A stretch of DNA of 64,000 nucleotides from Armatimonadota bacterium. GTDB taxonomy: Bacteria; Armatimonadota; Fimbriimonadia; Fimbriimonadales; Fimbriimonadaceae. The notes below the pieces were generated by a model. It was not told the origin of the DNA, searched no databases, and worked only from the letters and a program-made list of their open reading frames with translations. Numbering within the stretch: position 1 is the first letter of the stretch; each line of letters starts with the position of its first letter. Positions 8,883 through 17,221 of this stretch are shown here, one piece after another. The position numbers and the translations under genes are program-made. The stretch is taken from assembly GCA_018268355.1 (NCBI GenBank), contig JAFDWR010000002.1, positions 308,411-372,410 on the forward strand, read 5' to 3'.

Positions 8883-10046
8883 ATGGTCTATCCGCTCGCC
8901 TTTTTTGCTTTGTTGGTCCAGCAATCGCCGCCTTCTTTGGGTTCGGTGACGCTCAAGGACGTGGTCCAGGGGCCTTCGCCACTGGCCCTGCGCAAGGTCG
9001 TGGCGGGAAAGGTCGTTCTCGCGGTTGAGCTTGACCCGGCAGGGGTGAATGACTCGTTTTCCAAGTCGAAGCTGGAGACGTGGCTGCGGCTACAAGCCAA
9101 GAACGGCTTTGCCGTAGTTTTCGTCAGTCCCGAGCCTGCCGCGGTGACCCAGGAGTTCCTGCAAGGTCGTCGATTGCCGGGGATCGTTGCCTGCGATCCC
9201 GATAACAAGTTTTTGCCCACCTACCGGACGAACCAAATGTGGCTTTTTGGGCGGAAAGGCCAGCTCCTCCGTTCGACGTGGGAGGGGCCGATTGACGCCC
9301 CCTGCATTCTCGCCGCGCTGAAAGGCGAGCCGCTTCCTGCGCCGGTGAGCCAAGGCTCGACGCCAATCTCGGAATGGGATGGCTACACCTGCCAGGCGGG
9401 CGGGTTGCCGGTGAAAGGGACGACCAAGCCAGGGCCGCTTTCGGAAGGCAGTCGGGTGGTGCCGACGACGTTTTCGGGCAAAGAGACCGCTTTTCCGGCC
9501 TGCCAACAAAGCCTCGATTCCGGGACCGGCATCTCGATTGTCAATGCGACGGCAGCGGAGATCGTGGCCCAGCTGGTCGGGTGCCCGAAGGCGCGATTGA
9601 AGCTCGGCGACCTAGATGCAACAACGCGCTACGACGCCACGTTTTACAAGCTCGCGAAGATGCCGTTAGCCTTGGCCCGGCAGCAGTTGCTCGACTCGTT
9701 TTGCCAGGCCTCAGGTCTGCGGGTGGCCCCGATTCGCGCCAAGGCGACGATTTTGGAGCTCACCGCCCCACCGATCACGCGGTCGCAACCCGGTGCAGGA
9801 TGGGTTCGGTTCGACGCCTTCATCGCCAAGCTGGAGTGCGTGACGGGCACGTTGCTTGTCGCCGGTGAAGAGTCTGCCGAGGTTTACGTCGATACGGTTG
9901 GGATCTCGCTTGCGGACATGAGCACCAAGGACATCCTGGCTCAGCTCGCGGCGAACGGCTGGCAATGGAAGGAAAAGTCCCTCGAAACGACTTTCTGGAG
10001 CGTCAGTCGGGCACTTCGGCCCACCGATGGCGGCGCATCGCGATAA
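8883..10046 (+). CDS. Secreted protein with thioredoxin-like N-terminal region
   Basis: 387-aa protein with an N-terminal hydrophobic signal (MVYPLAFFALLVQQS). Residues about 40-140 have a thioredoxin-fold look (KVVLAVELDP, FAVVFVSPEP, WLFGRKGQLLRS) but no CxxC active site. The remainder has repeated strand-helix units (YDATFYKLAKMPLALARQQ...) that faintly recall the soil-bacterial DUF3738/TIGR03435 family. GGAG about 8 nt before the ATG serves as RBS. The function is unknown and the family assignment is tentative. Confidence 0.65.
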   Translation: MVYPLAFFALLVQQSPPSLGSVTLKDVVQGPSPLALRKVVAGKVVLAVELDPAGVNDSFSKSKLETWLRLQAKNGFAVVFVSPEPAAVTQEFLQGRRLPGIVACDPDNKFLPTYRTNQMWLFGRKGQLLRSTWEGPIDAPCILAALKGEPLPAPVSQGSTPISEWDGYTCQAGGLPVKGTTKPGPLSEGSRVVPTTFSGKETAFPACQQSLDSGTGISIVNATAAEIVAQLVGCPKARLKLGDLDATTRYDATFYKLAKMPLALARQQLLDSFCQASGLRVAPIRAKATILELTAPPITRSQPGAGWVRFDAFIAKLECVTGTLLVAGEESAEVYVDTVGISLADMSTKDILAQLAANGWQWKEKSLETTFWSVSRALRPTDGGASR

Positions 10047-10623
10047 ACTGGGCACGCAGTTGAACGAGTGGTACTACATCGGAAGCTACGGTCAGCTCGG
10101 GCCGCTCAGCTTTGATCAGATTGAAGATTTGGTCGAAGGGGGCGTCATCGAGCAGGGCACGTATGTTTGGCGCGAGGGGATGGGCGATTGGCTCCCGGCC
10201 TCGTCGGTGACTGAGCTTCGCGATCGACTGCAAAAGAACTCGCCTGCTGCGCCGCCACCCCCACCCAAACCCGAGCGTGGCAACGTCAACAACGCAGGTC
10301 GGCCTCAGCCGCCCGCGGCCCCCGTTCTCGCGCCGAGACCCTTTGCCGAGCCCAGCGTTCATGGCATGGCGATGAATTCGATGTCCTACGAAATGTGGGT
10401 GGCGAGCGCGCCCCCGAGCGACAAGAATCGGATCATTGCGGGGCTCCTGAACATCCTTCCCGGGTTCGGGCGCATGTACCTTGGCTATGGCGCCCACGGC
10501 GTCTTGCAGCTGATGCTGGCCCCCTGCTTGGTGGGCTGGCTTTGGTCGCTGATTGATGGATTCATGATCCTTGGCGGTAACGTCAAGTTCGACGGCTACG
10601 GTCGACGTTTGATGGGCTCGTGA
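10027..10623 (+). CDS. GYF_2 plus TM2 domain membrane protein
   Basis: 198-aa protein. Residues about 14-70 match a GYF_2 domain (EWYYIGSYGQLGPLSFDQI...GTYVWREGMGDWLP), a peptide-binding fold. A proline-rich linker follows, and a C-terminal TM2-type double helix (IAGLLNILPGFGRMYLGYG...GWLWSLIDGFMIL) anchors it. The start overlaps the previous gene by 20 bp; a TTG near 10,060 is an alternative. The domain pair is common in bacteria with complex envelopes; its precise function is unknown. Confidence 0.78.
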   Translation: MAAHRDKLGTQLNEWYYIGSYGQLGPLSFDQIEDLVEGGVIEQGTYVWREGMGDWLPASSVTELRDRLQKNSPAAPPPPPKPERGNVNNAGRPQPPAAPVLAPRPFAEPSVHGMAMNSMSYEMWVASAPPSDKNRIIAGLLNILPGFGRMYLGYGAHGVLQLMLAPCLVGWLWSLIDGFMILGGNVKFDGYGRRLMGS

Positions 10624-10650
10624 AAACGGAAGGCCTCTTTCTTCGTCAGA

Positions 10651-10656
10651 TATAGT
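10651..10656 (+). promoter_or_regulatory. -10 element TATAGT
   Basis: TATAGT ends 10 nt before the cyclophilin ATG, predicting a leader of about 3 nt with no ribosome-binding site. No convincing -35 is visible. Confidence 0.5.
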
Positions 10657-10665
10657 GACAAAGCA

Positions 10666-11211
10666 ATGCGACGCATCGGACTCTTGATCACGATCCTCCT
10701 TCTGGCGGTTTTTGCCCTGGCCCAGGACTACACTCCGGCCAAGGGTGAAGTCGTGCTGAAGATGGTGGTTGAGGGACGCGGCAACGTGTTCATTCGCCTC
10801 TATCCCGCTCGGGCACCCAAGACGGTTGCCGCGATTGTGAAGCTCGTCAAGTCGGGCTTTTACAACAAGCAGTCGTTCCACAAGGTGATGAAGAGCCCGC
10901 GGCCTTACCTCGTGCAGATTGGCGACCCGGCTTCGAAGGTGAAGCAAGACGACTCGGTTGGCGATGGCGGTGCGGGCGTGAAGCTGCCGTATGAAGATTC
11001 CGGACTCAAAAATGAGGCGGGATCGGTGGGATTGGCCGCGATTCCTGGCGAGAAGAATTCGGGCGACTCGCAGTTCTACATCCTGCTTGATCGAGCCTCG
11101 TTCCTCGACGGTAAGTACACCGTTTTCGGACAGGTTGTCGCGGGAATGGACGTTGTTCGCCGAATCGAACGATGGGACCGCGTTGAATCGGCCACCATCA
11201 TCGAAAATTAA
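10666..11211 (+). CDS. Peptidyl-prolyl cis-trans isomerase, cyclophilin type, exported
   Basis: 181-aa cyclophilin with a signal peptide (ending LAQ at about 20). Fold landmarks FHKVMKSPRPYLVQIGDP and GSVGLAAIPGEKNSGDSQFYI correspond to the FHRVI...QGGD and NGSQFFI active-site blocks. It should catalyse proline isomerisation in the periplasm. Some active-site positions differ from the canonical sequence (VMKSPRP inserted after FHK), so catalytic strength is uncertain. Confidence 0.88.
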   Translation: MRRIGLLITILLLAVFALAQDYTPAKGEVVLKMVVEGRGNVFIRLYPARAPKTVAAIVKLVKSGFYNKQSFHKVMKSPRPYLVQIGDPASKVKQDDSVGDGGAGVKLPYEDSGLKNEAGSVGLAAIPGEKNSGDSQFYILLDRASFLDGKYTVFGQVVAGMDVVRRIERWDRVESATIIEN

Positions 11212-11215
11212 GGCG

Positions 11216-11221
11216 TATACT
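11216..11221 (+). promoter_or_regulatory. -10 element TATACT of permease operon
   Basis: TATACT ends 9 nt before the GTG at 11,230, giving a predicted 0-2 nt leader for the permease operon. No Shine-Dalgarno sequence is present. Confidence 0.5.
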
Positions 11222-11229
11222 TCCGGCCC

Positions 11230-12177
11230 GTGAAGATCGCCAAGGTGCTTGCGACCCGGTTGCTCTACGGGCTATTCAGCCTGATCTTCATTTCGTTTGT
11301 CGTCTTCATGGCCGACGAGGCTGCACCCGGCGACCGCGCCACCGTTGAGATGGGCGAAAAGGCTCGCCCTGAGATGGTCCAACAGCGCCGCCACGAGCTT
11401 GGATTGGACCGCCCGTGGCCGATCCGCTACGTTGAATTTGTGGCCGGGGCGGCGAAGCTGGATTTTGGCAAAAGCTGGGTCGGCACCAAGCAGCCGGTTT
11501 CTGAGCAGATCGCCGCGCAGCTCCCGATGACGGGCAAAATCGCCCTCCTCGCGATCCTTCTCGCGGCGGCGGTGGGCATCACCCTCGGTACGGTGGCCGC
11601 GATCTGGCAGAACAAATTCCCCGACGGGGCGGTCTTGACCCTCTCGACGCTAGGCGTCACCGTGCCTAACTTTGTGCTCGCCCCCGTCCTCGGCTACCTT
11701 TTTGCGGTCGTGCTCGACCGTTTACCGCTGACGTATTCCACTCCCAACACCTCGGAATTTGAGCGGCTCGTCTTGCCCGTTTTCATCCTTTCCCTTCGCC
11801 CGATGGCCTTGCTCACCCGATTGACCCGGGCAAGCATGATCGAGACGCTCGGCCAGGAATTCATGAAGACCGCGGTCGCGAAGGGCGTTCCGTTCTGGCG
11901 GAGGATGCTGGTTCACGGCCTTCGGAATGCGATCACCCCGGTCGTCACCGCGGTGGGTACGAGCTTTGGATTCCTCCTCACCGGCTCGTTCGTCGTGGAG
12001 ACCGCGTTTGGCATCAACGGCCTCGGCAAGGCGGGGATTGACGCGATCCTCAGCGGCGACATGCCGATGGTTCAGGCGACGGTGCTGCTCGGCGGCGGAC
12101 TGTTTATCCTCGTGAACTTGGTCGTCGACCTCCTCGGTCCGATCCTTGACCCCAGGATGCGGGAGGCGGCCACGTGA
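11230..12177 (+). CDS. Oligopeptide-type ABC transporter permease (DppB/OppB-like)
   Basis: 315-aa inner-membrane permease. It has the typical N-terminal TM (LLYGLFSLIFISFVVFM), then a periplasmic domain (RPEMVQQRRHELGLDRPWPIRYVEFV) and five further TM segments. The EAA loop is near TAVAKGVPFWRRMLVHGLRNA. The stop overlaps the next permease start (GTGA), so the two are co-translated. They probably pair with the ATPase at 2363-3352. No solute-binding protein is nearby. Confidence 0.9.
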   Translation: MKIAKVLATRLLYGLFSLIFISFVVFMADEAAPGDRATVEMGEKARPEMVQQRRHELGLDRPWPIRYVEFVAGAAKLDFGKSWVGTKQPVSEQIAAQLPMTGKIALLAILLAAAVGITLGTVAAIWQNKFPDGAVLTLSTLGVTVPNFVLAPVLGYLFAVVLDRLPLTYSTPNTSEFERLVLPVFILSLRPMALLTRLTRASMIETLGQEFMKTAVAKGVPFWRRMLVHGLRNAITPVVTAVGTSFGFLLTGSFVVETAFGINGLGKAGIDAILSGDMPMVQATVLLGGGLFILVNLVVDLLGPILDPRMREAAT

Positions 12178-13010
12178 AGCTCCGCGCGATTTTCCAGTGG
12201 ATCGGCATCTCGTTCCTCGGGCTCTTGGTCGTGTTTGCGATTGCGGGACCGATGTTTGGCCACTCAGTGACCGAACCTTCGGGTCCGATCTTCTCGCCGG
12301 CAGGCGTCGGGGGTCACCTGCTTGGGACCGACGACCAGGGCCGCGACATCCTCGCTCGGCTCGCGGCGGGTGCTCGCGTGTCGCTCCTTGTCGGCTTGAG
12401 CGTGCAGATCATCGCCTTGATCGTGGGCGTGATTGTCGGCGTGATCGGCGTTTTTGGGCCGAAGTGGATTGCCGCGCCGCTGCTTCGATTCACCGACGGC
12501 ATGTTCGCCTTCCCGGACATCCTGCTCGGCATCTTGCTGATCGGTACGTTCCAAGCGATCAACAAGGGCGGAACCTCGCTGCTTGCGGATGCCTTGCCGG
12601 TCATTGTGGTCCTGGCGGTGACGGCCTGGCCGTCTTTTGCCCGTCTGACCGTGACCACGATGCAATCGCTGAAGGACCGCGAGTTCGCGGTTGCGGCGAA
12701 GGCCTCGGGCGCGTCGACGACCTACCTCGTCACCAAGCACTTGCTGCCCCAGATGGTTGGCCTGCTCCTTGCGGTGAGCATGGTCGAACTCGCGGGAACG
12801 ATCCTCGCCGAATCGACGCTGAGCTTTATTGGCATCGGCGTTCAACCTCCGACGCCAAGCTGGGGGTCGATGGTGGACATGGCGCGCCGCAACATGAGCT
12901 CCCATCCGTCGTTGCTGATCTGGCCGTGCCTTGCGCTCAGCCTTACGATTTTCTCCCTCAACTTCGTCGGCGATGGCCTCCGGGAACGATTTGATCCCCG
13001 ATCAAAGTAG
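12174..13010 (+). CDS. Oligopeptide-type ABC transporter permease (DppC/OppC-like)
   Basis: 278-aa inner-membrane permease. It has the N-terminal TM, the family phrase HLLGTDDQGRDILARLAAGARVSL, five more TM segments, an EAA loop around EFAVAAKASGASTTYLVTKHLLP, and the C-terminal NFVGDGLRERFDPR ending. It is translationally coupled to the upstream DppB-like gene and completes the heterodimeric channel. The substrate is unknown. Confidence 0.9.
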   Translation: MKLRAIFQWIGISFLGLLVVFAIAGPMFGHSVTEPSGPIFSPAGVGGHLLGTDDQGRDILARLAAGARVSLLVGLSVQIIALIVGVIVGVIGVFGPKWIAAPLLRFTDGMFAFPDILLGILLIGTFQAINKGGTSLLADALPVIVVLAVTAWPSFARLTVTTMQSLKDREFAVAAKASGASTTYLVTKHLLPQMVGLLLAVSMVELAGTILAESTLSFIGIGVQPPTPSWGSMVDMARRNMSSHPSLLIWPCLALSLTIFSLNFVGDGLRERFDPRSK

Positions 13011-13025
13011 TTCGCGAGGGATCGC

Positions 13026-13054
13026 TTGGACATTGGCCAACGTATGCCTACAAT
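13026..13054 (+). promoter_or_regulatory. Sigma-70 type promoter TTGGAC-N17-TACAAT
   Basis: TTGGAC at 13,026-13,031 and TACAAT at 13,049-13,054 are separated by 17 bp. The start codon lies 13 nt after the -10, so the predicted leader is about 6 nt. Confidence 0.6.
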
Positions 13055-13066
13055 AGAAGAGGTCTG

Positions 13067-14335
13067 ATGAGCGAGAACTCCCAACGATTCATTTCCGCCG
13101 GTGCCGTGGTTGCGGTACTCGGCGCGATCTATGCGGGTCTTGTGATTCGCGACCGCCAGGACCTGGGCACCCAGCCCAAGAACTACGGTCCGCTGCTCGT
13201 CTCCCGGGATAAGGACCTCATCGACGTCCCCGCGAAGAGCTATTACGAAGGGCTCGTCGAGAAGCTCGAGCGCGAATACGTAGACCCGATTTCCGACGAG
13301 AACAAGCTCGCGGCGGGCGCGGTGCGCGGCATGGTTCTCAGCCTGAACGACCCGCTTTGCCTGTACTACGACAAGGACGAATTTCCCGCCCTCGTGAAGC
13401 GCGTCTCGGGGCAATACGAGGGAATCGGCGTTGACCTCGCCCTCGTCTTCCCGCCCGGCACGGAACCGAAATCAGGCGTGATGAAGTCGCGCGAGGACAT
13501 GATGAACGCGCAATACAAGGTGCCGAACGTGGTGGTCACCAACGTTGCGCCCGGTAGCCCCGCCGACAAGGCAGGCGTGAAGATCGGCGACATCGTCCAG
13601 TACGTCGATGAGCGATGGGTGGTCAATGCCACCGAGCTGCTCAGCTTCAGGGACCTCAGCCTCGCGGTTTCGCAGGGCAAGGGATCGGCGAACGACCTCA
13701 GCGCACGCCGCAAGGATTTGAAGAAGAAGCTCGACCACAGCATGATGCCAGCCAAGGTGCTCGACAAGCTCACGCTGGGCACGAGCGGCAGCATCAAGGT
13801 GGTTTGGCGACGCGGCAAGGAGCCGTTTGCGACCTCGCTCGCCAAGGCAGCGACGACCGTGCCCACCGGGGCACAACCGGACGGCAGCTTTGCGCTGCGA
13901 CTCGCGCCCGAATCCCTACCCGACCTTGAGAAGTTCATCGCAGGCAAGAAGGAAGTCACGATTGACCTTCGCGGCGTTGCCCTCGGCGACTTCACGACCG
14001 CGCTGAAGGTCATCCAACTCCTGGGCGGTGGCGGCGACTATGGCGCGCTGAAGCTCAACCGCGACGCCAAGGCCAAGTCGATCACTTTCCCGGGCGAGCC
14101 GAAGTCGCTCAAGCTAACGTTCCTGGTGAACGGTGCCACGCGGGGATCGGCGGAGACCCTTGTGAATATCCTCGCCGCGAAGCGCGGGGCAAAGGTGACG
14201 GGCCAGGCAAGCGGCCACCCCGACGCGATTGACATCATCGCCCTGCCGACCGGGACGGGCTATTCGCTTTACCGAGGCAGCTATCCCCTGGCGGGAGTCC
14301 AGACCCGCCGCGAGACTGAGGAGCGAGGATCGTGA
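13067..14335 (+). CDS. S41-family pseudoprotease with PDZ domain
   Basis: 422-aa membrane-anchored protein built like a C-terminal processing peptidase: N-terminal TM, helical segment, PDZ (VVVTNVAPGSPADKAGVKIGDIV), then a degenerate protease core. Against the active paralogue immediately downstream (NEDSASAAE and THTYGKAS), the matching segments here read NGATRGSAE and GQASGHPDA, so both the nucleophilic serine and the catalytic lysine are missing. It overlaps the next gene by 4 bp. It is probably a scaffold, regulator or substrate adaptor for the active partner; that role is inferred. Confidence 0.8.
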   Translation: MSENSQRFISAGAVVAVLGAIYAGLVIRDRQDLGTQPKNYGPLLVSRDKDLIDVPAKSYYEGLVEKLEREYVDPISDENKLAAGAVRGMVLSLNDPLCLYYDKDEFPALVKRVSGQYEGIGVDLALVFPPGTEPKSGVMKSREDMMNAQYKVPNVVVTNVAPGSPADKAGVKIGDIVQYVDERWVVNATELLSFRDLSLAVSQGKGSANDLSARRKDLKKKLDHSMMPAKVLDKLTLGTSGSIKVVWRRGKEPFATSLAKAATTVPTGAQPDGSFALRLAPESLPDLEKFIAGKKEVTIDLRGVALGDFTTALKVIQLLGGGGDYGALKLNRDAKAKSITFPGEPKSLKLTFLVNGATRGSAETLVNILAAKRGAKVTGQASGHPDAIDIIALPTGTGYSLYRGSYPLAGVQTRRETEERGS

Positions 14336-15585
14336 AGCCCGGCGTTAAGATCGCAGTTTTTGTTGGCGCGCTTGCGGCGGGCCTCTTTGTCGGGCTGAAC
14401 TGGCGAAACCTGCGGGCGCTGAAGGCACCGTCGATTCAGCCAGTCGCCAAGATGATGGGCCTCGGCGAAGCCGATTCCACCCAGTCGGCGTCGCAGATCT
14501 TCCTTTCGAACTACGACCGGATTTCGGACCAATATGGCGGCAAGGTGGAGGGGCGCGACCTCAAGTACGCCGGCATGTCGGGCCTCCTCGCGAGCCTCGG
14601 CGATCCGCACACGATTTTCATGTCGCCGACCTTTGCGACCGAGTTCTCGACCGAGACCAAGGGTCGATTCACGGGCATCGGCGCACGGCTGGGCGGCGAT
14701 CCGCTGGGTGCGCGCATTGCCACCGTTTTTGAGAACGGACCTGCCTTCAAGGCCGGTCTTCGACCGCAAGACGTGGTCACCAACGTGGACGGCAAGCCGG
14801 TGACAGGTCAGTCAACGGACGAGATTGTTAGCAAGATTCGCGGCCCCGAGGGCACCGTGGTGAAGCTCACCGTGGTCCGGGCGAAGTCGGATGCGCCGTT
14901 GCAGTTTTCGATCAAGCGGGCAGCGATTGAAACGCCGACCGTCGAGGGCACCTATGTGCCGAGCAACGGCTTTGGCGTCCTCACCGTCAGCCAGTTCAGC
15001 GAGCCGACCTTTGACCAGTTTGTCCGCGAGCTCGACAAGCTTGAAGAAAAGAAGATTAAGGGCCTCGTCATCGACATGCGCGGCAATCCTGGCGGCCTTC
15101 TCCAGACCGCGGTCGAGATGCTGTCGCTGTTCGTCGAGAACAAGACGGTCATCAAGATGGTGAAGCGCGAAGGAAAGGACGAGACGGCGGAGACGCCGAG
15201 CGGCCTGGTTCGCGACTTCAAGTATCCGATCGTTTGCCTCGTGAATGAGGATTCGGCCAGCGCGGCGGAGATCTTCACCGGCGCCCTCAAGGACTATGGC
15301 CGGGTGACGATTGTCGGCACCCACACTTATGGCAAGGCTTCGGTCCAAGAGCCGTTCACGCTGGTGGATAGTGCGCTCGCGAAGATCACGATTGCGCGGT
15401 ACCTGCTTCCGAGTGGGCGAAACATCGAGCGAAAGGTTGATGAAGATGGCGTGTACATCTCCGGCGGCCTGGAACCCGATGTGAAGGTCGAGTTCGACGA
15501 TTCGAACGACAAGGCGCGCTTTGGTGACCCGCTCACCGATAACCAGCTCCGCAAGGCATTCGACGTCTTGAAGTCGAAGCAATAA
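14332..15585 (+). CDS. ctpA: S41-family carboxyl-terminal processing peptidase
   Basis: 417-aa periplasmic serine protease anchored by an N-terminal TM (KIAVFVGALAAGLFVGL). A PDZ domain is at about 115-200 (GIGARLGG...GPAFKAGLRPQDVV), and the S41 core carries the catalytic serine in NEDSASAAE and the catalytic lysine in THTYGKAS. It starts at GTG 14,332, coupled to the upstream inactive paralogue. It likely trims C-termini of envelope proteins. The inactive/active pairing is unusual. Confidence 0.92.
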   Translation: MKPGVKIAVFVGALAAGLFVGLNWRNLRALKAPSIQPVAKMMGLGEADSTQSASQIFLSNYDRISDQYGGKVEGRDLKYAGMSGLLASLGDPHTIFMSPTFATEFSTETKGRFTGIGARLGGDPLGARIATVFENGPAFKAGLRPQDVVTNVDGKPVTGQSTDEIVSKIRGPEGTVVKLTVVRAKSDAPLQFSIKRAAIETPTVEGTYVPSNGFGVLTVSQFSEPTFDQFVRELDKLEEKKIKGLVIDMRGNPGGLLQTAVEMLSLFVENKTVIKMVKREGKDETAETPSGLVRDFKYPIVCLVNEDSASAAEIFTGALKDYGRVTIVGTHTYGKASVQEPFTLVDSALAKITIARYLLPSGRNIERKVDEDGVYISGGLEPDVKVEFDDSNDKARFGDPLTDNQLRKAFDVLKSKQ

Positions 15586-15653
15586 GCCAACCCAGGTAAT
15601 CCGACTTAGGGTCGCGGGAATCAAAGGCGGAACCCACCGCATGAGGCGAACTC

Positions 15654-16775
15654 ATGCGCAGTGTTTGGTGGATTCCCGTCTTTGGGCTTGTTGCCCTCAG
15701 TGGTGCTCGACAGAACATCACGGCCTACCACCGTGCGTATGGCCCGAAGAACCTGATTCGGGTCAGCCAGCCCACGGTGACCTGGGAAGTTTGGCCGAGC
15801 GACGGGGCCAAGGTCACCGGCGTTGAATTGTCGATCAACGGCGTTGACGTGAAGGCTCGCTATGACGAGCGCAAGCGCGCGGTCTTCTTTACGCCCAGCC
15901 AGCCGCTTGAGCCGGGAACCTACGTGGTGAAGGCGCGGGTCATCGTCGAACGCGAGCTCGTGGTCAAGCGCGATTGGCAGTTCCGCATCGCGCAGAACTC
16001 GGTGGCCGACCTTCCGGGTCCTTCGGCGGCCCAAAACCGGCTGATCGCGGCGATCAATGATATTCGCGACACGCTGGGCGTGCCTCGGGTGACGATGGAC
16101 GACCGGCTGAATGCGGCGGCCCAGTCGCACTCGGCCTATTTGAAGCTGAACCGGACGTTTGGCCACTACGAGCAGCAAGGCATGCCGGGATTCACCGGCC
16201 ACGGCCCCGGCGACCGGATGGAAGCGTTTGGCTACTTCGGGTCGTCGTTCGAGGATGTCGCCACGGGTGCGCCATCGATCGAGCGCGGGCTCCAGATGCT
16301 TTTCGATGCGCCCTACCACCGGATTCCGTTCATGTTCCCCGGCGAGATGATCGCAGGGACGGGATGGGACGGCAGTGCGCTCACGGTGAAGTTTGGATTC
16401 ACCGACGGCAAGCAGGTGGTGGTTTCGCCCGCGCCGGGCCAGCGTGACGTGCCGACGAGTTGGAATGGCAACGAGCGCCCGAATCCGTTGCGCGTGCATG
16501 GCGCTTCGGGAACGGTGGGCTATCCGATCATGATCGGTGCGTTCGGTCCCCAACAGTCGTTGTCGGTGGAATCGGCGACGCTGACGAAGGGCGGCGTGAT
16601 TGTGCCGACCTACCTGAATTCGCCCGAGAACGATGACGAACTCAACGATGTGGCGTTCCTCATGCCGAAGGAGCCTCTCCAGCCGCTGACGACCTATACG
16701 GTGACGTTTGCGGTGAAGAGCGGAGCCGGCCAGCGCATCCGCCGCCAATGGTCTTTCATGACCGGCGCGCGCTGA
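15654..16775 (+). CDS. Secreted CAP (SCP/PR1-like) domain protein
   Basis: 373-aa exported protein. After the signal region, residues about 35-110 form an Ig-like/copper-resistance-like beta domain (VEVWPSDGAKVTGVELSINGV). A CAP domain at about 120-260 has the helix NRLIAAINDIRDTLGVPRV and the histidine pair QSHSAYL...FGHYE. A second beta domain closes the protein. CAP proteins are secreted and act in diverse roles including lipid binding and proteolysis; the role here is unknown. Confidence 0.8.
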   Translation: MRSVWWIPVFGLVALSGARQNITAYHRAYGPKNLIRVSQPTVTWEVWPSDGAKVTGVELSINGVDVKARYDERKRAVFFTPSQPLEPGTYVVKARVIVERELVVKRDWQFRIAQNSVADLPGPSAAQNRLIAAINDIRDTLGVPRVTMDDRLNAAAQSHSAYLKLNRTFGHYEQQGMPGFTGHGPGDRMEAFGYFGSSFEDVATGAPSIERGLQMLFDAPYHRIPFMFPGEMIAGTGWDGSALTVKFGFTDGKQVVVSPAPGQRDVPTSWNGNERPNPLRVHGASGTVGYPIMIGAFGPQQSLSVESATLTKGGVIVPTYLNSPENDDELNDVAFLMPKEPLQPLTTYTVTFAVKSGAGQRIRRQWSFMTGAR

Positions 16776-16778
16776 GGG

Positions 16779-16807
16779 TTGCGTTTTGCTTTTGGGTGGG
16801 GTATAGT
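16779..16807 (+). promoter_or_regulatory. rpsO-pnp promoter TTGCGT-N17-TATAGT
   Basis: TTGCGT (16,779-16,784) and TATAGT (16,802-16,807) are separated by 17 bp, with a start expected near 16,814. This gives a leader of about 114 nt before rpsO, in contrast to the leaderless style of most promoters here. Confidence 0.65.
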
Positions 16808-16813
16808 TTGCCT

Positions 16814-16927
16814 TCGAGGTCAACCTGGCCTGTTTGCCGTTGATTGGAGCCTTCTGCGGAAGGTTGCACTGAGCGGCCGACTCACCGGAATTGACCTCGG
16901 CAATCCTTGGAGTTTGACCAGAAAAGA
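16814..16927 (+). ncRNA. Structured rpsO leader (possible S15 autoregulatory RNA)
   Basis: CGAGGTCAA (16,815-16,823) pairs perfectly with TTGACCTCG (16,891-16,899), enclosing three smaller hairpins: GGC/GCC at 16,827-16,838, a 7-bp stem AGCCTTC/GAAGGTT at 16,848-16,865 with a 4-nt loop, and TGAG/CTCA at 16,870-16,884. A multibranch leader in front of rpsO is the usual form of S15-binding autoregulatory RNAs, several unrelated classes of which are known. This one is inferred from hand folding only. Confidence 0.6.
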
Positions 16928-17209
16928 ATGCCGCTACCGAAGTCGCAGAAGCAGCAAGTGATCGAGACCTACGCCTCACAGGCGGGGGACACCGGATCGA
17001 CGGAGGTCCAAATTGCGATCCTCCACAACCGCATTCAGCAGATCACTGAGCATCTCAAGCGCAATAAGAAGGACCATCACTCGCTTCGCGGGCTGATGCT
17101 GTTGGTGGGTAAGCGCCGCCGACTCGAAGGTTATCTCAAGCGCAAAGACATCGTTCGGTATCGCCAACTCATTCAGCAGTTGGGCATTCGTGAAGTCAAG
17201 CCCCGATAA
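16928..17209 (+). CDS. rpsO: 30S ribosomal protein S15
   Basis: 93-aa primary rRNA-binding protein that nucleates the 30S platform. The sequence shows the universal S15 landmarks GDTGSTEVQIAILHNRI and HHSLRGLMLLVGKRRRLEGYL. ATG 16,928 is chosen (MPLPKSQKQ); an upstream in-frame TTG would only add seven residues. pnp follows 12 nt later, the classic rpsO-pnp operon. The structured leader suggests S15 feedback control. Confidence 0.97.
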   Translation: MPLPKSQKQQVIETYASQAGDTGSTEVQIAILHNRIQQITEHLKRNKKDHHSLRGLMLLVGKRRRLEGYLKRKDIVRYRQLIQQLGIREVKPR

Positions 17210-17221
17210 CACGAGGCAAAA

